Shown: piece after piece, positions 17,770 through 25,333 of the stretch
Numbering within the stretch: the first letter of the stretch is position 1
Layout of the letters: each line of letters starts with the position of its first letter
Source: Streptomyces zaomyceticus
GTDB taxonomy: Bacteria; Actinomycetota; Actinomycetes; Streptomycetales; Streptomycetaceae
Length of the DNA stretch: 64,000 nucleotides
NCBI RefSeq assembly: GCF_014656215.1
Contig: NZ_BNBZ01000012.1
Span: 124,001 to 188,000 of the forward strand
Reading direction: 5' to 3'
Program-made: the position numbers and the translations under genes
Notes under the pieces: generated by a model
Told to the model about the DNA's origin: nothing
Database searches by the model: none
The model's input: the letters and a program-made list of their open reading frames with translations, nothing else

Positions 17770-19074
17770 CTACTTCTTGGGCATCTGCTGCTGGGCCTTT
17801 TCGAGCTTGGCCCGCACGGACTCCGTGGTGACCGGGCGCCCGGCGGCGGCGTCGGCGAACAGCTCCTTGACCGCGGTGCCGACGACGGTCTCGAACTGCG
17901 ACTCCTCGGGAACCTGCGGCAGGGCGGCGGCGCTGGTGGCGAGGGTGTCGCGGATGACGGCGAGCGAGGGGTCGGCGAAGACCGGGTCCTTCTGGGCGCT
18001 CTTGACCGGCGGGACCGAGCCGTAGGCCTTGTTGAGGAGGATCTGCTCCTCGTCGCTGGTCATGAACTTCACGAACTTCAGCGCGCCGTCGAGGTTCTTG
18101 GTGTTCTTGAAGACGGCCATGTTGATGCCGGCGACCATCGAGTTGGTCTGCTTGCCCGTGCCGGGCTTGCCGGAGGGGACGGGGGCGGGGGCGACGCCCC
18201 ACTCCTCCGGACCCATGCCCTGGGAGGCGAAGGTCTGCGACGGCGTCTGCCACAGGACCATGCCGGTCTTGTCCTTGGCGAAGTCGCTGAGGGACTGGTT
18301 CTGGGCGTACTCGGCGTTGCCGGGGGCGACGATCTTCTGGGTGGCCATGAGGTCGACGTACTGCTTGACGGCGGCGACGGCCCCGTCGGAGGTGAAGTCG
18401 GCCTTGCCGTCGGCGGTGAAGAAGTCGGCGCCGTGCTGCTTGGCGAGGACGAAGACCTGGTGGATGTTGTTGGAGAGGTTGGAGCCCTCGACTCCGATGC
18501 CGGCCTTGCCGTTCTTGGTGAGCTTCTTGCCGGCGGCGGCCACCTCGTCCCAGGTGGTCGGCGGCTTGGTTATGCCGGCCTCCTTGAACATCGCCTTGTT
18601 GTAGTAGAGCGCGTACGCCATGGAGTACAGCGGGACGGCGGCCGGCTCCTTGCCGGGGACACCGGTGGAGCCGAGCGCGGAGTCGACGAACCGGTCCTTG
18701 CCGCCGATCGCCTCCAGGTTCTTCGCGTCCCAGGGCAGCAGGGCGCCGGTGGACTGCAGCGAGGCGCTCCAGGTGTTGCCGATGTTGAGGATGTCGGGGC
18801 CCTGGCCGGAGGTGGTCGCGGTGAGGATCCGGTTGAGCAGGTCGGACCACGGGATCACCTCCAGCTTGACCTTGATCCCGGTCTCCTCCTCGAACTGGTC
18901 GAGCTCGGGCTGCAGGACCTTCTTGTCGACCTCGAGGCTGGAGCCCTGGTTGGAGGCCCAGTAGGTGAGGGTCTTCGGCGACGCCTCGCTTCCTTCACCG
19001 CCGCCACAGGCGGTCGCGGTGAAGGCGAGGGAGAGGGAGACGGCACCGGTGACAGCGGCTCTGAATCTGCGCAT
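17770..19074 (-). CDS. Sugar ABC transporter substrate-binding lipoprotein
   Basis: This 434-residue extracellular solute-binding protein (family 1) has a lipoprotein signal: hydrophobic SLSLAFTATAC with Cys 23 as the lipid-anchored residue, followed by GGGEGS. The mature part has typical landmarks TYWASNQGSS, GPDILNIGNTW, VPLYSMAYALYYNK and VAGINMAVFKNTKN. It would capture oligosaccharides, probably beta-glucosides given the GH1 gene at the end of the operon. AGGAGCC precedes ATG 19074. It is the first gene of the operon and faces the ROK regulator, with a TTAA-type palindrome between them. Confidence 0.92.
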   Translation of the reverse strand: MRRFRAAVTGAVSLSLAFTATACGGGEGSEASPKTLTYWASNQGSSLEVDKKVLQPELDQFEEETGIKVKLEVIPWSDLLNRILTATTSGQGPDILNIGNTWSASLQSTGALLPWDAKNLEAIGGKDRFVDSALGSTGVPGKEPAAVPLYSMAYALYYNKAMFKEAGITKPPTTWDEVAAAGKKLTKNGKAGIGVEGSNLSNNIHQVFVLAKQHGADFFTADGKADFTSDGAVAAVKQYVDLMATQKIVAPGNAEYAQNQSLSDFAKDKTGMVLWQTPSQTFASQGMGPEEWGVAPAPVPSGKPGTGKQTNSMVAGINMAVFKNTKNLDGALKFVKFMTSDEEQILLNKAYGSVPPVKSAQKDPVFADPSLAVIRDTLATSAAALPQVPEESQFETVVGTAVKELFADAAAGRPVTTESVRAKLEKAQQQMPKK

Positions 19075-19148
19075 GGCTCCTGGGCCCTTTCGGGGATGAC
19101 GGGGATGCCGAAGCGGTGGGCTGCTGGAGCGCCCGCCGTAACATCGGC

Positions 19149-19169
19149 TTAATTTAGGATGTGAGTTAA
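19149..19169. promoter_or_regulatory. Probable ROK operator between importer operon and regulator
   Basis: A 21-bp AT-rich imperfect palindrome TTAA-N13-TTAA lies in an otherwise GC-rich 170-bp divergent intergenic region; inner bases also pair partly (TTAAyTyA half-sites). ROK repressors such as XylR and NagC bind AT-rich sites of this shape. It would overlap the minus-strand promoter of the importer operon. Confidence 0.55.
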
Positions 19170-19244
19170 ACCCCATGAGAAGGTCGCGTCAAGGCTTGTA
19201 GTGCGGGTATGTTGCAACGAACGACTTCAGAGACGGGGACCAAA

Positions 19245-20552
19245 GTGCACGCGAGAAGTGGCCGCACGGTGCGTGACCTGCGGCGCGAGAACCGCACCGC
19301 AGTGCTGCGGAGGCTGTACTTCGACGGACCGATGAGCCGCCTCATGCTCGGCCCCGCGACCGGCCTCAGCTCGGGTTCGGTCAGCAACGTGGTCGCGGAG
19401 CTCGTCGCCGAGGGCCTGGTGGAGGAGGCCGGCAGCGTCGACTCCGCCGGCGGACGCCCCCGCACCCTCGTACGGATCACCCCCGCCAGCGGCTTCATGA
19501 TCGGCGTCGACATCGGCGAAACCCGCATCAGGATCGAGCTGTTCGATCTCACGCTCACCGAACTCGCCCGCACCGAGCGTCCGTTGGCGAGCTCGGGACC
19601 CCGTACGGCCCGCTACGACGTCGACCTCGTCGTCGCCCATCTGCGTGAGGGCATCGCGGAGGTGCTGCGTACCGCGGACGTTCCCGCCGAGCGGCTCATC
19701 GGCGTCGGCGTGGGCGTCCCCGGCATCGTCTCCCGCGAGGCCGGGGACGGCGCCGTCGTGCACGGCCAGACCATCGGCTGGGACGCGGTCCCCTTCGAAC
19801 GTCTGCTCCGCGCCGCCGTCGAACTGCCCGAGGCCGTCCCCTACTGGATTGACAACGGTGCCAAGACCCTCGGCCAGGCCGAGATGTGGTTCGGAGCCGG
19901 GCGCGGGGCGCGCAGCGCGGTCGTCGTCCTCTTCGGCTCGGGCGTGGGCGCCTGTGTGCTCACCGATCCGATGGGGCCCGGCCGGGCGCTCGAATGGGGG
20001 CATCTGACCGTACGGGTCAGGGGCCGGCGCTGCCGCTGCGGCGCCCAGGGCTGCCTGGAGGCGTACGCGGGTGCCGAGGCCCTCCTCGCGCGCTGGTGCG
20101 AGGCCGGTGGGCAACCCCCGGCCGGCGCGGACGAGGAGACCGCCCTGACCGCGATGCTCACCGCCGCCTACCCCGTCGACCCCGGCACGGACCCCGACGC
20201 GACCGCGCTCTCCGTCCTGGAGGAGACCGCCGAGTACCTGGGCGCCGGCTTCGCCGACCTGATCAACCTCTTCCAGCCCGACCGCATCCTCGTCGGCGGC
20301 TGGGCCGGTCTCCAGCTCGGCACCCGATTCCTGGAGACCGTGACCGGTTACGCGATGGAGTACGCGCTCCGGTACCCGGCCAGCCGTACCGCCGTCGGCA
20401 TGGGCACGCTCGGCCCCGAGGCGGTCACCGTCGGCGCGGCCCTGCTGCCGCTGGTCGACTTCTTCGCCCAGGGAGGCCGCCGCCCGGAGAGCAAGCCGAG
20501 CGTCCCCGCCCCCGCCTGGCAGTCGGCCCTGCAGGACCGGGTGTCCCCCTGA
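19245..20552 (+). CDS. ROK-family transcriptional regulator
   Basis: This protein of 435 residues has an N-terminal winged helix (RTVRDLRRENRTAVLRRLY, then MLGPATGLSSGSVSNVVAEL) and a sugar-kinase-like ROK domain. The ROK zinc motif CRCGAQGCLEAYAG is present with the preceding EWGH; GVDIGETRI is the nucleotide-site beta-hairpin. GTG 19245 is preferred because GGGGA lies 5 nt before it; ATG 19209 in frame would add 12 residues. It is divergent from a CUT1 importer operon and very likely represses it, releasing when its sugar or sugar phosphate binds. Whether it retains kinase activity cannot be judged. Confidence 0.87.
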   Translation: MHARSGRTVRDLRRENRTAVLRRLYFDGPMSRLMLGPATGLSSGSVSNVVAELVAEGLVEEAGSVDSAGGRPRTLVRITPASGFMIGVDIGETRIRIELFDLTLTELARTERPLASSGPRTARYDVDLVVAHLREGIAEVLRTADVPAERLIGVGVGVPGIVSREAGDGAVVHGQTIGWDAVPFERLLRAAVELPEAVPYWIDNGAKTLGQAEMWFGAGRGARSAVVVLFGSGVGACVLTDPMGPGRALEWGHLTVRVRGRRCRCGAQGCLEAYAGAEALLARWCEAGGQPPAGADEETALTAMLTAAYPVDPGTDPDATALSVLEETAEYLGAGFADLINLFQPDRILVGGWAGLQLGTRFLETVTGYAMEYALRYPASRTAVGMGTLGPEAVTVGAALLPLVDFFAQGGRRPESKPSVPAPAWQSALQDRVSP

Positions 20553-20690
20553 GCGGACCGCGGCGGCGGGACGTCGCCGGCGGTCGCCGCCCGGGCCCGG
20601 CGGGCGGGGCGGGCGGAGCGGCGCCGACGGGCGAGGGGCGGGTCCCGGTGCGAGCCTGGGGGCGTACCGCCTCTGCGAAAGGTCATCGCC

Positions 20691-21488
20691 ATGATCACCA
20701 CTGACTTCGTACCCGGCTCGCCCTGCTGGCTCGACCTCGGTGCCCCCGATGTCGGGGCCGCCGCGGCCTTCTACGGCGGCGTGCTCGGCTGGGAGTACGA
20801 GTCCATGGGGGAGTCGGAGGAGATGGAAGGCGGGATGTTCCGCAAGGACGGGAAGATCGTCGCCGGGCTCGGCAAGCTCACCGAGGAGGGTGCCCGCTCC
20901 GCCTGGATGATCTACTACAGCGTCACCGACGCGGACGCCACGACCCGGGCGGTCGAGCAGGCGGGCGGCACGGTCCGGGTGGCCCCGATGGATCTCGACG
21001 AGTGGGGCCGCATGGCGCAGTACAGCGACCCGCTGGGCGGACAGTTCGCCGTGTGGCAGCCGGGAACGAACAAGGGCGTCGACCTGGTCGACAAGCCGGG
21101 TTCACTGTCCTGGACCGAGCTGTACACGAGCGACGCCGCGGCCGCCAAGGAGTTCTACGGCGCCGTCTTCGGCTGGCAGTTCAGCGACATGGAACTGCCC
21201 GGCGGTGGGGGCACGTACGCCCTGATCACCCCCGCCGGACTTCCCGAGGAGCGGATGCACGGCGGCCTCATGCAGTTGAGCGAGGCGGACCTCGCCCTCG
21301 CGCACGGGCGGCCGTACTGGCACCCCGTCTTCGCCGTCGACGACTGCGACGCCGCGGTCGCCAAGGTCACCGCGAGCGGCGGAAACGTCCAGATGGGACC
21401 GGACGACGCGGAGGGCGTCGGCCGGCTCGCCGTCTGTCTCGACCCGTCGAACGCCGACTTCGTGGTCCTCGCCCCGGTCGCCGGCTGA
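20691..21488 (+). CDS. Two-domain VOC (glyoxalase/bleomycin-resistance fold) protein
   Basis: This 265-residue protein consists of two vicinal-oxygen-chelate modules (about 8-125 and 135-262), each with the pattern CWLDLGAPD or SWTELYTSD, AAxFYGxVxGW and a terminal beta-strand. The family includes metal-dependent isomerases, dioxygenases and drug-binding proteins; the spacing matches actinobacterial CFP30B-like proteins with unknown substrate. GAAAGG lies upstream of the ATG. It stands alone between the ROK gene and a convergent acetyltransferase. The 138 nt before it are GC-rich with imperfect inverted repeats and no gene. Confidence 0.85.
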   Translation: MITTDFVPGSPCWLDLGAPDVGAAAAFYGGVLGWEYESMGESEEMEGGMFRKDGKIVAGLGKLTEEGARSAWMIYYSVTDADATTRAVEQAGGTVRVAPMDLDEWGRMAQYSDPLGGQFAVWQPGTNKGVDLVDKPGSLSWTELYTSDAAAAKEFYGAVFGWQFSDMELPGGGGTYALITPAGLPEERMHGGLMQLSEADLALAHGRPYWHPVFAVDDCDAAVAKVTASGGNVQMGPDDAEGVGRLAVCLDPSNADFVVLAPVAG

Positions 21489-21489
21489 G

Positions 21490-21539
21490 CCGGGCGGCCG
21501 ACCCGGGAGGCCGGGTGGACTCCCTCCCCGGCCGCCCGG
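21490..21539 (+). terminator. Possible terminator after the VOC gene
   Basis: CCGGGCGGCC (21490-21499) pairs with GGCCGCCCGG (21530-21539) across a 30-nt GC-rich loop. It lies between convergent genes; the long loop makes it only a candidate. Confidence 0.35.
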
Positions 21540-21572
21540 GCCCGAGGGGCCGGGCGACCGGGGAGGGCGCGG

Positions 21573-21965
21573 TCAGCGGCCCAGCCGCCCGTCCAGCCAC
21601 TGGACGATCTCCGGGGTCACCGGGTCGGTGATGTCGGCGAACTCCTCGTGCTTCTTCAGGAACTTCGCCACGTACGGGCAGACCGGCACGATCCGCATCC
21701 CGGAGGCACGCACGTCGGTCAGGGCCTGCTCGACCAGGATCGAGGCGAGGCCCTGGCCCGCGTAGGCGTCGTCGATCTCGGTGTGGAAGAAGACGCGCCG
21801 GTCGTCGCGGTCGCGGTACGCCGTGAGACCGGCGCGCCGGTCGTCGACGAGGATCTCGTAACGATGGCGGGGGTCGACGCGACGGACGACGGGGGCCGGG
21901 CCTTTCCGCCCGGTCTCCCGATCGGTCTCCTGCGCGGTTCCCTGCTCGGGCCTCTGCTCGCTCAT
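21573..21965 (-). CDS. Small GNAT-fold N-acetyltransferase (YjdJ/Gtn type)
   Basis: This 130-residue protein is the short GNAT variant with the acetyl-CoA-binding pattern AYAGQGLASILVEQAL (about 80-95) and IVPVCPYVAKFLKKHEEF, typical of the YidJ/NATD1-like family. ATG 21965 is chosen because AAGG precedes it and the upstream frame is not coding-like. The N-terminal 25 residues are polar and rich in Gln/Glu. The acceptor substrate is unknown. It follows the pirin gene on the same strand after 59 nt and may be cotranscribed. Confidence 0.8.
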   Translation of the reverse strand: MSEQRPEQGTAQETDRETGRKGPAPVVRRVDPRHRYEILVDDRRAGLTAYRDRDDRRVFFHTEIDDAYAGQGLASILVEQALTDVRASGMRIVPVCPYVAKFLKKHEEFADITDPVTPEIVQWLDGRLGR

Positions 21966-22024
21966 GATCTGCCTTGTCTGCGTCGCGGGTCGGTGGGGAT
22001 CGGGGGTCGGCCCCGGGTCGGTGG

Positions 22025-22948
22025 TCACGCGCGGGGCGGGTTTCCCCGGGGGGTGAGGGCGGCGTTCGGCAGGGCCGGGGCCGGGAGTCGCGCGCCGGGG
22101 TAGCCGTCGACGTGCCCGAAGCGCTCGGAGGCGCGCTCCCATTCCTCCCTGGCCTCGACGATGTCCGCGTGACTGCGGCCGATGAAGTTCCACCACATGA
22201 CGATCTCCTCGTCGAACGGCGTGCCGCCCAGGAGGACCGCCCGCGCGCGGTGGTCGGACTCGTTCGTCAGGGTCAGGGCGTCGTGCCCCGTGGGGACGTA
22301 GCCGAGTTCGGCCGGGCGCAGCGAGGTGCCGCCGAGGCGGACGGTTCCCTCGTCGACGAGCAGGCCGTGCTCGAACGCCGGGTCGACGGGGAGGGTGACC
22401 GCGGCGCCGGGGGCGAGGAGGAGTTCGGCGCCGAGGAGGGGCGTGAAGGTGGGGACGGGGGAGGTCTCACCGGCCAGTGAGCCGAGGAACACCCGGATTT
22501 CCGCCCCCTCCAGCCGCACCGGCTTCGGCGCGTGGTGCTGGAAGTCGCGGTCGGCGTGGCGGTGTTCGCCGGGCAGCGCCACCCACAGCTGCACCCCGTG
22601 GAGGACGGTGGTGCCCGGTGTGGAGACCTCGGTGTGGCTGATGCCGTGGCCGCCGGTCATGAGGTTGAGTTCCCCGGGCCGTACGAACGCGTGACTGCCC
22701 AGGCTGTCGCGGTGCTCGATCTCGCCGCTGAACAGCCAGCTCACCGTCTGCAGGCCGGTGTGCGGGTGGGGAGCGACGTCCATTCCGCCGGACTCGGCGA
22801 CCTCGTCGGGGCCGTAGTGGTCGGCGAAGCACCATGCTCCGATCAGCGTCCGGGACCGCTGGGGCAGGGTGCGCCGTACGGTCATGGCGCGCGGGCCGCC
22901 CAGCGGGACGTCCCGGGCGCCGAGGACCTGCACCTCCGTGTCGTCCAT
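22025..22948 (-). CDS. Pirin-family bicupin protein
   Basis: This 307-residue protein has the N-terminal pirin cupin with the metal-binding HPHTGLQTVSWLFSGEIEHRDS pattern region (His residues about 62-64 and a later His/Glu pair) and a C-terminal cupin ending in MWWNFIGRSHADI. Pirins can act as quercetinases or redox-sensitive cofactors; the exact role is not deducible. The ATG at 22948 is preferred over GTG 22975 because GAGAGGGG lies 6-7 nt before it. It is divergent from the AhpD-like gene, sharing an unusually AT-rich promoter region, a common pairing for redox-responsive genes. Confidence 0.88.
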   Translation of the reverse strand: MDDTEVQVLGARDVPLGGPRAMTVRRTLPQRSRTLIGAWCFADHYGPDEVAESGGMDVAPHPHTGLQTVSWLFSGEIEHRDSLGSHAFVRPGELNLMTGGHGISHTEVSTPGTTVLHGVQLWVALPGEHRHADRDFQHHAPKPVRLEGAEIRVFLGSLAGETSPVPTFTPLLGAELLLAPGAAVTLPVDPAFEHGLLVDEGTVRLGGTSLRPAELGYVPTGHDALTLTNESDHRARAVLLGGTPFDEEIVMWWNFIGRSHADIVEAREEWERASERFGHVDGYPGARLPAPALPNAALTPRGNPPRA

Positions 22949-22983
22949 GCCCGACCCCTCTCGTATCTCGTCCACCGAGAATG

Positions 22984-23004
22984 TAGTTTTGTTTTCAACA
23001 ACTA
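22984..23004. promoter_or_regulatory. AT-rich palindrome in a divergent promoter region
   Basis: TAGTT (22984-22988) and AACTA (23000-23004) form the ends of an imperfect palindrome whose interior is TTG-rich and CAA-rich. It is the only AT-rich stretch between the pirin and AhpD-like genes and could be an operator for both. Confidence 0.35.
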
Positions 23005-23061
23005 TGGATGATCATAGCCCCGAAACCCGTGACGCGCACGGGTCGGTCGAAGGAGCGCAGG

Positions 23062-23547
23062 GTGAACGACGTGACAGTGGTCCGGGACGGTCGACGGGTC
23101 TACCTCGACAAGCAGAGTCCCACGGCCTACCGGGCCCTGGTGGCGACGGCCGACGCCGTCCGCGCGACCGCCGCCGAGGCGGGCCTCGACCGCGTCCTGG
23201 TGGAACTGGTCAACCTCCGTGTCTCGCAGATCAACCGCTGCGCCTCCTGCCTCGACGTGCACACCAGGGCGGCGCTCCGCGCCGGGGAGACGACCCGGCG
23301 CCTCGGCGTGCTCCCCGCCTGGCGGGACACCGAGCTCTTCACCCCGCGGGAGCGCGCGGCCCTCGCCCTGGCGGAGGCCACCACCGACCCGGCGGACTCC
23401 CTCGCGCAGGAGCGGGCCTACGACCTGGCCCGGGAGGTCCTGAACGACGACGAGATCTCCGCGGTGATCTGGGTGGCGATCACCATCAACGCCTTCAACC
23501 GCGTCTCGATCCTCAGCCGTCATCCCGTACGGGAGGTCAGGGCCTGA
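23062..23547 (+). CDS. AhpD-like/carboxymuconolactone decarboxylase-family protein
   Basis: This 161-residue protein has the AhpD-core motif with redox cysteines, CASCLDVHT (CxxC then His 3 residues on), preceded by ELVNLRVSQIN. Such proteins are alkylhydroperoxidase-like thiol reductases. GTG 23062 is chosen because AAGGAG lies 6-7 nt upstream; the longer frame from 23008 lacks a ribosome-binding site. It is divergent from the pirin gene. Its 3' end overlaps the convergent DUF1275 gene by 11 nt. Confidence 0.87.
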   Translation: MNDVTVVRDGRRVYLDKQSPTAYRALVATADAVRATAAEAGLDRVLVELVNLRVSQINRCASCLDVHTRAALRAGETTRRLGVLPAWRDTELFTPRERAALALAEATTDPADSLAQERAYDLAREVLNDDEISAVIWVAITINAFNRVSILSRHPVREVRA

Positions 23548-24337
23548 CCCATGCCGCGTCGGTGGCCGACAGACGACGCGTGACCAGGACGGCCGTCGCG
23601 AGCAGCGCCAGCGCCACCCCCAGGACGAGCGTCAGGGAGACCCGGAGCAGCAGGGCGCCCACGAGGGCGCCGAGGAGGATCGCCAGGACCGACAGGATCC
23701 GACGACCGCGCCGGAGTCCGGCCCCGCCGTCCGGAGCGGAGTCGTGGGGGGAGCCCGGAGCGGAGCTCGGGGCGGGGTTCGGGGTGGAGTCCGGGGTGGG
23801 GTTCGGGGCGGAGTCCGAGGCGAGGCCCGTCAGTGTCTGGGTCACCACGGTCGTGGTCAGGTCGGGGACACCGAGGCGCCGGACGACCGCGTTCTGCAAC
23901 CCCATGGCGAGCCCGAGAAGCACGATCAGGGTGTACCGGACCGGGTCGGCCGGCCCGTCGTCCGCCAGGGTCGCGGTGACGAGCGCCGCCGTGACGAGCA
24001 CCACCTGCACGCTCATGGCCGAGGCGAGCAGTCGCCCGCGGTGCCCGGCGAACCGGCCGCCGAAGCGGCCACCGGCCACCGCGCCGACGAGGAACGCCGC
24101 CGTCGACACGGCGGTGGCGGGCACGGAGAGCCCCGCCGTGCCCGCCAGCGCGAAGCCGAGGAGCACCACGTTGCCGGTCATGTTGGCCACGAAGACCTCC
24201 CCGAGCCCGAGGTAGCTCACCGCGTCCACCAGCCCGGTCACCACCGTCAGCGTCAGCAGGAGCGGTGGCAGCGGCCCGTGCCGGTCGCCCCGCGGCGGAA
24301 CCAGCGTGTGGGCCGCGTCGGCCAGCAGCTTGCGCAT
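23537..24337 (-). CDS. DUF1275 (YoaK-like) membrane protein
   Basis: This 266-residue protein has six or so membrane segments and the DUF1275 landmark VDAVSYLGLGEVFVANMTGN near the start. ATG 24337 is chosen because AAGGAG precedes it by about 9 nt. Between the fourth and fifth membrane segments is an insert of about 35 residues, rich in Ser, Pro, Asn and Asp (SAPNPTPDSTPNPAPSSAPG), encoded by a short tandem repeat; family members normally have only a short loop there. Function is unknown. Stop codons of this gene and the AhpD-like gene overlap tail to tail. Confidence 0.82.
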   Translation of the reverse strand: MRKLLADAAHTLVPPRGDRHGPLPPLLLTLTVVTGLVDAVSYLGLGEVFVANMTGNVVLLGFALAGTAGLSVPATAVSTAAFLVGAVAGGRFGGRFAGHRGRLLASAMSVQVVLVTAALVTATLADDGPADPVRYTLIVLLGLAMGLQNAVVRRLGVPDLTTTVVTQTLTGLASDSAPNPTPDSTPNPAPSSAPGSPHDSAPDGGAGLRRGRRILSVLAILLGALVGALLLRVSLTLVLGVALALLATAVLVTRRLSATDAAWVRP

Positions 24338-24460
24338 CCTCGGGCGCTCCTTCCACGACGGTGGGAGCATCACCGATCCGCTCCCGATCCCCCGCGTCGC
24401 CACGCCGAGTCACCGGTCGGCGGAGGGCGGCCGTGTCCCCCCGGCGAGGAGCGCCGTTGT

Positions 24461-24760
24461 GTGGGTGTGACCTCTACACGACGCATCTCCTCAGTCCTCG
24501 CCGTCGCCGCCGCCTTCTCGTGCCTCGGCGGCACCGCGGCGCAGGCCGTCGCCACCACCAGCCCGCTCGGCCCGCCGATCAGCCCGATCAGCGAGCTCGA
24601 CGCCCTCACCACGACCGGACTCCCCGAGGAGTCCCGCGCGCAGTTCCCCGGGATCGCCGGTCAGCTGGGTGGGCTCAACCGGGTGAACGAGGTGAACCAG
24701 CTCCACCAGCTCACCGACCTGGCCGCACCGGTCACCGGGGTGCTTCCCGAGATCTCCTGA
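24461..24760 (+). CDS. Small secreted protein of unknown function
   Basis: A 99-residue protein with a Sec signal peptide (TSTRRISSVLAVAAAFSCLG, Ala-rich cleavage near AAQAVA). The mature part is about 65 residues, rich in Leu, Pro and Asn, with no cysteine and a repeated LNRVNEVNQLHQLTDL amphipathic stretch. I do not recognise the family; many streptomycetes encode such small cell-surface proteins. GTG 24461 gives a 9-nt spacing to AGGAG; GTG 24467 is also possible. A textbook terminator follows, supporting that it is a real, monocistronic gene. Confidence 0.65.
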   Translation: MGVTSTRRISSVLAVAAAFSCLGGTAAQAVATTSPLGPPISPISELDALTTTGLPEESRAQFPGIAGQLGGLNRVNEVNQLHQLTDLAAPVTGVLPEIS

Positions 24761-24765
24761 ACCCG

Positions 24766-24802
24766 AGCCGGCACCGCGCGTCGACGCGCGGTGCCGGCTT
24801 TT
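24766..24802 (+). terminator. Strong intrinsic terminator of the small secreted protein gene
   Basis: A 15-bp perfect stem (AGCCGGCACCGCGCG with CGCGCGGTGCCGGCT) closes a TCGA tetraloop and runs into TTTT, 5 nt after the stop codon. Confidence 0.88.
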
Positions 24803-24879
24803 CGCTGCCCCGGCGCCGGCCCGGTCCGTCCCCCTCGTAGTCCCGGTCCCCGCCTCCGTCCCCGTGTCGTGGTCCGCCG

Positions 24880-25131
24880 TCACCAGCCGAAGCGGCGGTC
24901 GACCAGGGTCGCGAACTCCTCGAACGACAGAACGCGGTCGCCGTTCTGGTCGGCCTCGTCGAACAGGGCCGAGGCCTCGTCGGCGTTCCCCACGCCCCAG
25001 AAGGGGATCACGCCCTGCGCGGCGAGGGTCGGGCCCTTGACCCGGAGGGCGTCGATGACCTCGACACGCGTCAGGGTGCCGTCGTGGTCGAGGTCGAGCG
25101 CGTCGAAGAGAGTGCGGGCCTTGTCGCTCAT
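24880..25131 (-). CDS. EF-hand calcium-binding protein, two hands
   Basis: An 83-residue protein with two canonical EF-hand loops: DLDHDGTLTRVE (about 13-24) and DQNGDRVLSFEE (about 61-72), each with Asp/Asn at positions 1, 3 and 5 and Glu at 12. It resembles the small CabA/CabB-type calcium-binding proteins of Streptomyces and is probably a cytosolic calcium buffer or sensor. ATG 25131 is chosen because AGGAA lies before it and the upstream frame to 25281 is not coding-like. It is divergent from recQ across 202 nt. Confidence 0.85.
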   Translation of the reverse strand: MSDKARTLFDALDLDHDGTLTRVEVIDALRVKGPTLAAQGVIPFWGVGNADEASALFDEADQNGDRVLSFEEFATLVDRRFGW

Positions 25132-25321
25132 GATGATTCCTGTTCCCTGCGGCCGTGGCGGTCGGGTCGGCCGATGCCTCCCTGCGAAGAAGGACGCGGG
25201 GTTCGCCCCGCGCGTTGCCTCCGGCCCTGTCACCGAGCCCGGTCGCCTCGTCCCGGCCCGAGCCGCCGGGAGCTTGTCCACAGGTTTCCCCGCGTCCGGT
25301 CGGCGTGTCCGTGGGGGCCGA

Positions 25322-25327
25322 TAGGGT
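25322..25327 (+). promoter_or_regulatory. Candidate -10 element of recQ, possibly leaderless
   Basis: TAGGGT ends 6 nt before the recQ ATG, so transcription would start at or next to the start codon. No good ribosome-binding site precedes the ATG, which fits leaderless translation, common in actinobacteria. No clear -35 is visible. Confidence 0.35.
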
Positions 25328-25333
25328 GGGTGA

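Noticed and set aside
12240..20552. Antibiotic biosynthesis or resistance cluster based on the APH-like gene
   Set aside because: No biosynthetic enzymes or exporters accompany it; neighbours are sugar-use genes.
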